Assembly: GCA_029582155.1 (NCBI GenBank) | Contig: CM055895.1 | Span: 43,770,578 to 43,834,577 of the forward strand | From: Panopea generosa | Lineage: Eukaryota; Mollusca; Bivalvia; Adapedonta; Hiatellidae | Length of the DNA: 64,000 nucleotides | Reading direction: 5' to 3' | Shown: piece by piece, positions 59,935 to 64,000 of the stretch | Numbering within the stretch: position 1 is the stretch's first letter | How the letters are laid out: each line of letters opens with the position of its first letter | Notes under the pieces: model-generated | Databases searched by the model: none | The model's input: only the letters and a program-made list of their open reading frames with translations | What the model was told of the DNA's origin: nothing | Translations under genes and position numbers: made by a program

Positions 59935-61500
59935 CACAGAAGGTATTGTCAAAGAATTCAAAGCTATGGTGTATATTTATAGATTATGAAAAAGCTTTGG
60001 ACACTGTTATACCTGATGCTCTATGGATTAAACTATTAGAGTCTAGTATTAGTTGTAAAATGATTACTATGATTAAATCTAAATATACTGATGCAAAGCC
60101 ATGTGTCAAACTATCTTTAGAAATGCATATGTCTGAGTTTATCAATGTCTCGTTTGGATTGAAACAAGGGTAACCACTCTCGCCATTACTATTTATTTCA
60201 TTCATTTATGATATACACACAACAATAGATTTTATTACACTAACTGAAAATGACTAGATATATTGTCAATGTATTTAATTCTGTTTGCTGATGATATCGT
60301 GTTCTTTGCAACTGATCCCAATAGATTACAAGCTCAAATTGATAATATTTCTCATTATTTGTCAGAGCGGGGATTAAAATTTAATGTGAATAAAACAGCA
60401 GTTTGAATTTATGAAAAAAAACCAACTTTTTTTTATCAATTATGCAAGAATTATGCAAGAATTGAAATAGAAGATAGCTTTATCTATCCAGGTGTCAAGT
60501 TTGTTCATATAGGTAATAGTCTGGTGCTGTTACAAGCCTTAAGGGCATATTTTAATCTTTTATCACTTTGTGACAGAGTTAGATTAAATGTAAAAACTAA
60601 ATTATCTTATTTGATAGTATGGTGGTATCTATTATTTCATATGGTTCCGAAGTATGGAGTCTATAAATACAAGAATACAAGGACGTTGATAAATTACATA
60701 TTAAATTCTGTAAATACATATTGGGTGTACGTCAAGAAACACCTAACACGGCCGTCTATGGCGAATTATTGAGACTACCATTATAAATTTTAAGTTCTGG
60801 TTAAAAATTATGAAAAATGTTAACTCACCTTTACATACAATGTTTATAGATCAATGTGAAAATATAAATGATAGCTGCTGGGCTAATGGCATCAATTCAA
60901 TAATTGAGCACTTAGGGTTCCCAAATGTACTAAATAACTTCGATTATAATATTAACTATTTGCCATTATTAAAGGGATGATTACGTGTATACATAATATG
61001 TCAAAACTTGATTATTATACAAAATTCAAAACCTCTTTTTGTTACGAAGATTATATTGATAATTTAAAAGTAGATAATGATGCATTAAGAAAACAATTTT
61101 CATGTCTGAGGTTAAGTGCACACTCAATAGAAATAATGGAATCGATAGAGAAAACCGTGTATGTAAACTGTGTAATCAAAATGTAATTGCATCTGAGTAT
61201 CATTTTATTTTAGGTATACTGATATTAGAAAAACATATTTAAGGCCTTCAGCAAACAAAATTCAATACATTTATGTCAACAAAAAATTAAAAGATTCACC
61301 AAAGAAGCATTAATCATAAGAAAAACTACTCTTGAAACATTGACTGTTTCTTAATTTATATTTTACCTTCATCATATATTCATTTGCATAGAATTTAACT
61401 GTATATTATTGTCTTGGCCATATTTCTGTATTTCTTGTAAATGGCCAAAGGCAAATGTCTTGCCGAGTTGCTAATAAACTTTGAAACTTGAAACTTGAAT
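59935..61500 (+). mobile_element. LINE, 5'-truncated, second type
   Basis: RT blocks 'CIFIDYEKALDTVIPDALW', 'GLKQG' stop 'PLSPLLFISFIYDI', 'LILFADDIVFFATDPNRLQA' and 'LSERGLKFNVNKT', followed by a long C-terminal region: 'LQALRAYFNLLSLCDRVRLN', 'NSVNTYWVYVKKH', 'MSKLDYYTKFKTSFCYEDY', and a Cys-rich 'NRVCKLCNQNVI' piece in another frame. The 3' end reads 'aatggccaaaggcaaatgtc' 'ttgccgagttgctaataaac' and a GAAACTT repeat. The blocks differ from the other three LINEs in the window, so a separate clade is likely; I could not name it. Confidence 0.9.
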
Positions 61501-61752
61501 TAATTAACAACAAATACTGCGCCCGCTATTCAGCGTGCGTGTGTCAATAATTAAAAGCATAGACAGTCTAATTAAAATTAATTGATTCAGTTTGAATGGC
61601 AATGAACAAACAGACAGTTATAAAGACGCCCACCCACTGTGATGCTGTTAAAGTGTCATATATTTATATCCAAATGATCAATACTAAGTAAAATTACAAC
61701 AGGTTCAATTTCATCACGCGTGATATCATTTTATTTTCTTAACGTATTATGA

Positions 61753-61934
61753 TATAGTCAAACCTGTCTTAAGCAATCAGTCAATGGAAGGAGCAAAATT
61801 GGCTTTTAAAGACAGGTTGTTGATTAATTCAGGTTAATTTAGTCTGAAAGCAAATTAATGGGAAATAGAAAATATGGTTGCTTAAGACAGATAGGTGCTT
61901 AATAGAGATGGCCACTTACACAGGTTTGACTGTA
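61753..61934 (+). mobile_element. TIR element 'M3' (MITE), copy 3
   Basis: Inverted ends TATAGTCAAACCTGT and ACAGGTTTGACTGTA, 182 bp, non-coding. Best-preserved copy; the outermost TA may be target-site duplication. Confidence 0.85.
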
Positions 61935-61939
61935 GTTTA

Positions 61940-62585
61940 ACTTATAATAAGTGAATCTCAAAAGTATTTTTTATGTAGATCTAAATATAAGTACATGTAC
62001 CATCGCAAAAATATTTAAAAACTGAGATGTATCAGATATTCTGCTGAATGCTCTTTACCTAAGGGATTTCATGTGCAACATCCAAGGTAAGTGCATCCGA
62101 ATAATTCACATAGTTTATGCTTGTTACATATAATTTCATATCTTATGAAGGCTCAACAAATCAAGTACATTTCTGATAGCTATAGTATTGACATACACTC
62201 AGTTAAAACCGCAATGTCTCGTTTGCCATTTATCTGGTACCGAATTAACAATGATTATCAATAATTATTAAATCCATAAGTTAAGTTGGAAAACGGAACC
62301 TTATGTTGTCAACATAGTAACCATTTCTATGATCCCATCCTTTGTAAAGTGCAGATCTATTAGTTATTAAATTATACAAATTGTGATATAGCAATGCCTT
62401 TTTATTGAATAAATATGAACTATTTCTGATATTAAAATATGAACTATTTCTTGCATCCCGCCCCTGAAAGGTACATAGTTTTTAGGTAAATAACTATACA
62501 AAATAACATACTTTATTGCAATGAGCTGTTCCCTCGAGAGCACTATATAATATGACGTTTAGCAACGTAAAGAACTCAATGTTTT
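61940..62585. other. No recognisable gene
   Basis: AT-rich. One strong donor-like site CAAG|gtaagt at 62086/62087 (+) has no convincing coding frame before it. Confidence 0.45.
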
Positions 62586-62589
62586 ACTA

Positions 62590-62722
62590 TAGGATTAAGC
62601 TTTTTTTTTCTGTTTTTATGCATGTGTAAAGAATGTCGAATCACTCACAAATTAAATAAAGTCCAATAAATAAAGTTTACACACATGCATAAAAAAACAG
62701 AAAAAAATGAATTTAATCCTTA
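62590..62722. mobile_element. Palindromic MITE-like element 'M6'
   Basis: Left arm 'aggattaagc' T-run 'ctgtttttatgcatgtgtaa' and right arm 'tttacacacatgcat' A-run 'cag' A-run 'atttaatcct' are inverted copies around a ~45-bp centre. Confidence 0.75.
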
Positions 62723-62724
62723 TA

Positions 62725-63560
62725 ATTCCAATCCTGATGATGATGGTGATATATATAATTTGCGATTCATCAAGTAAATGGAAGAAAAAAAACTACGCTG
62801 CAAAGTAAACACGTAAGAATACATCACTTCTGTCCTGGTTGACATTAAATTCGCTTCATCTACTATATCTATCCAATAGTATCGTAACGGTTATTGTTTC
62901 TATTATCAGCTGAACTCTGCAACAATAGTTAGTTTATTGTTAAAAAGCAAAATATTTTGAGGTGATAAAACCCCCAAAAACAACCGCCTTTTTTTCCCTG
63001 ATTTGGACAAATAAAAAATCAATAATTCGTGGAAATACCCGCACAATGTAAACACTGACGTCATTGTTTAGGTTTTGTCTAGTACACGAATGTTTTTAAA
63101 AATGTCCCAACATTTACGAAGGTCATGATGATTGATAGAGAATCCGAAATTGGAACGTTTCAAACCACGTTTACGTCCAAGATTTGCGTATTTACATTGT
63201 CTCACGATCGTCCGCTTCTGAACTTTAACTACATGTACATGTCTTTGTTTCTTTTTTTTTCCCTGTCGAATAAATTATTCTGTGGGGATCTTTGTCAACG
63301 GCTAGCTTTCATTTTCTGTAAATCAGGGTTGTGTTCAATGGTACAAGATATTGTATCGTAACATCTCAAATATGAACATTTTATGACCTACTTCATTGTT
63401 TCTAAAAACAATTTATGGTCTGATTGTGCCGCCCGGTTACAATCGCCAAACCAAAGAAATTAACCGAAGAAATAGCTAACTTTCTTTTGTTGTATTTTAT
63501 TATTAAAATAAACGTGGGACCGTTGTGTACGTCATTTTCGTTTGCATAATATTATACCGA
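62725..63560. promoter_or_regulatory. Possible promoter region with CRE-like site
   Basis: A perfect CRE palindrome TGACGTCA occurs at about 63057-63064 and TACGTCA at 63520. Placed upstream of the candidate first exon at 63569. No TATA box was assigned, and the 78-codon frame at 63125-63361 is judged chance. Confidence 0.25.
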
Positions 63561-63568
63561 CCATCAAA

Positions 63569-63595
63569 ATGCCGATGCTTCTTTGTTTACGCGAG
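63569..63595 (+). CDS. Possible first mini-exon of a gene continuing right
   Basis: ATG with A at -3, then MPMLLCLRE in exactly nine codons up to a strong donor GAG|gtaagt. Nothing after 63600 in the window supplies the next exon. It could instead be a 5' UTR exon or chance. Confidence 0.25.
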
Positions 63596-63599
63596 GTAA

Positions 63600-64000
63600 G
63601 TAAAAAGTAGTCCGGCGCCATGGGTTTATTCGAAATATAAAAGTCTATAAAAAATTGACGTTGTCCAATGAAAATGCTTCAAATACATATATGATAATGA
63701 GATGGAAATTATTGTTGTTTATCTGAGAGTTGCGTTTCTGAGTATATTATGGTTAATGTTACTATGGGTGTAGCTTTATTTCAATTACATTATTGTTGTT
63801 GTTGTAGTTTTTTCGGTGTACATAATAATACTACATATATATGTGTACGAGTACGAGTAATGCTGCATTAAACTTGTAAAAACAATAAGTGAAATGTAAA
63901 ACAATGTAAATATCTAACGAATAATGGCCCTTTGACTTAATAACTTTAACATTTTGACATTAAAAAGTTTCAAGGGATTATCAAAGAAGTTAGTTTTACA
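63600..64000. other. No recognisable feature
   Basis: AT-rich, with a short TTG run (63791-63806) and TAT/GTAC repeats near 63830-63860. Confidence 0.5.

Noticed and set aside
62050-62092. Strong donor CAAG|gtaagt on the + strand
   Set aside because: No coding frame or convincing acceptor could be paired with it.

Overview
The window is AT-rich, intron-poor-looking animal DNA dominated by repeats. The organism is most likely a lophotrochozoan, probably a bivalve or other mollusc. The reasons are the types of LINE present (one with a 2A-like motif), several tRNA-headed SINE families, many short foldback elements, a ~145-bp dispersed satellite of a kind common in molluscs, and a GT61 gene resembling beta-1,2-xylosyltransferase. 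Species cannot be fixed from sequence alone. No bacterial operon, CRISPR array, rRNA gene or intact tRNA gene was seen, and no retroviral, LTR-type or Polinton-type element was recognised.

Layout. 1-4 kb: non-coding, with a CT run and a long decayed ATG/GAT-rich repeat field. 4.0-7.7 kb: nearly full-length but broken LINE (2A-like leader, endonuclease, reverse transcriptase, Cys/His C-terminus) ending in an A/AAT tail. 8.5-10.6 kb: unit with inverted ends carrying a ~400-bp dispersed repeat. 12.3-28.8 kb: a 'satellite island' with a 15-bp array, a 26-bp array, two arrays of one 37-bp family lying in opposite orientation (14.5-17.7 and 25.0-28.8 kb), a 51-bp array and a decayed array. A broken GT61 gene copy sits inside the island, split by a transposon end. 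29-34 kb: SINEs and small elements in otherwise empty DNA.

34.6-36.1 kb: the one complete protein gene, a 520-residue type II membrane GT61 glycosyltransferase on the + strand. 36-44 kb: a LINE fragment, SINEs, a (CTCA)n run, a large foldback element and other repeats. 44.5-55.7 kb: a minus-strand gene of which two exons are recognised, a signal peptide plus PAN/apple domain (55.3-55.7 kb) and a Cys-rich module (44.45-44.56 kb). They are separated by a ~10.8-kb intron filled with SINEs, a MITE, a LINE relic and the ~145-bp satellite. 58-61.5 kb: two more broken LINEs. 61.7-64 kb: MITEs, then a possible first exon of a gene running off the right edge.

The host genes seem functionally unrelated: a Golgi N-glycan-type transferase with its dead paralogue, and a secreted PAN-domain protein. 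Weaker single-exon candidates are given with low confidence.
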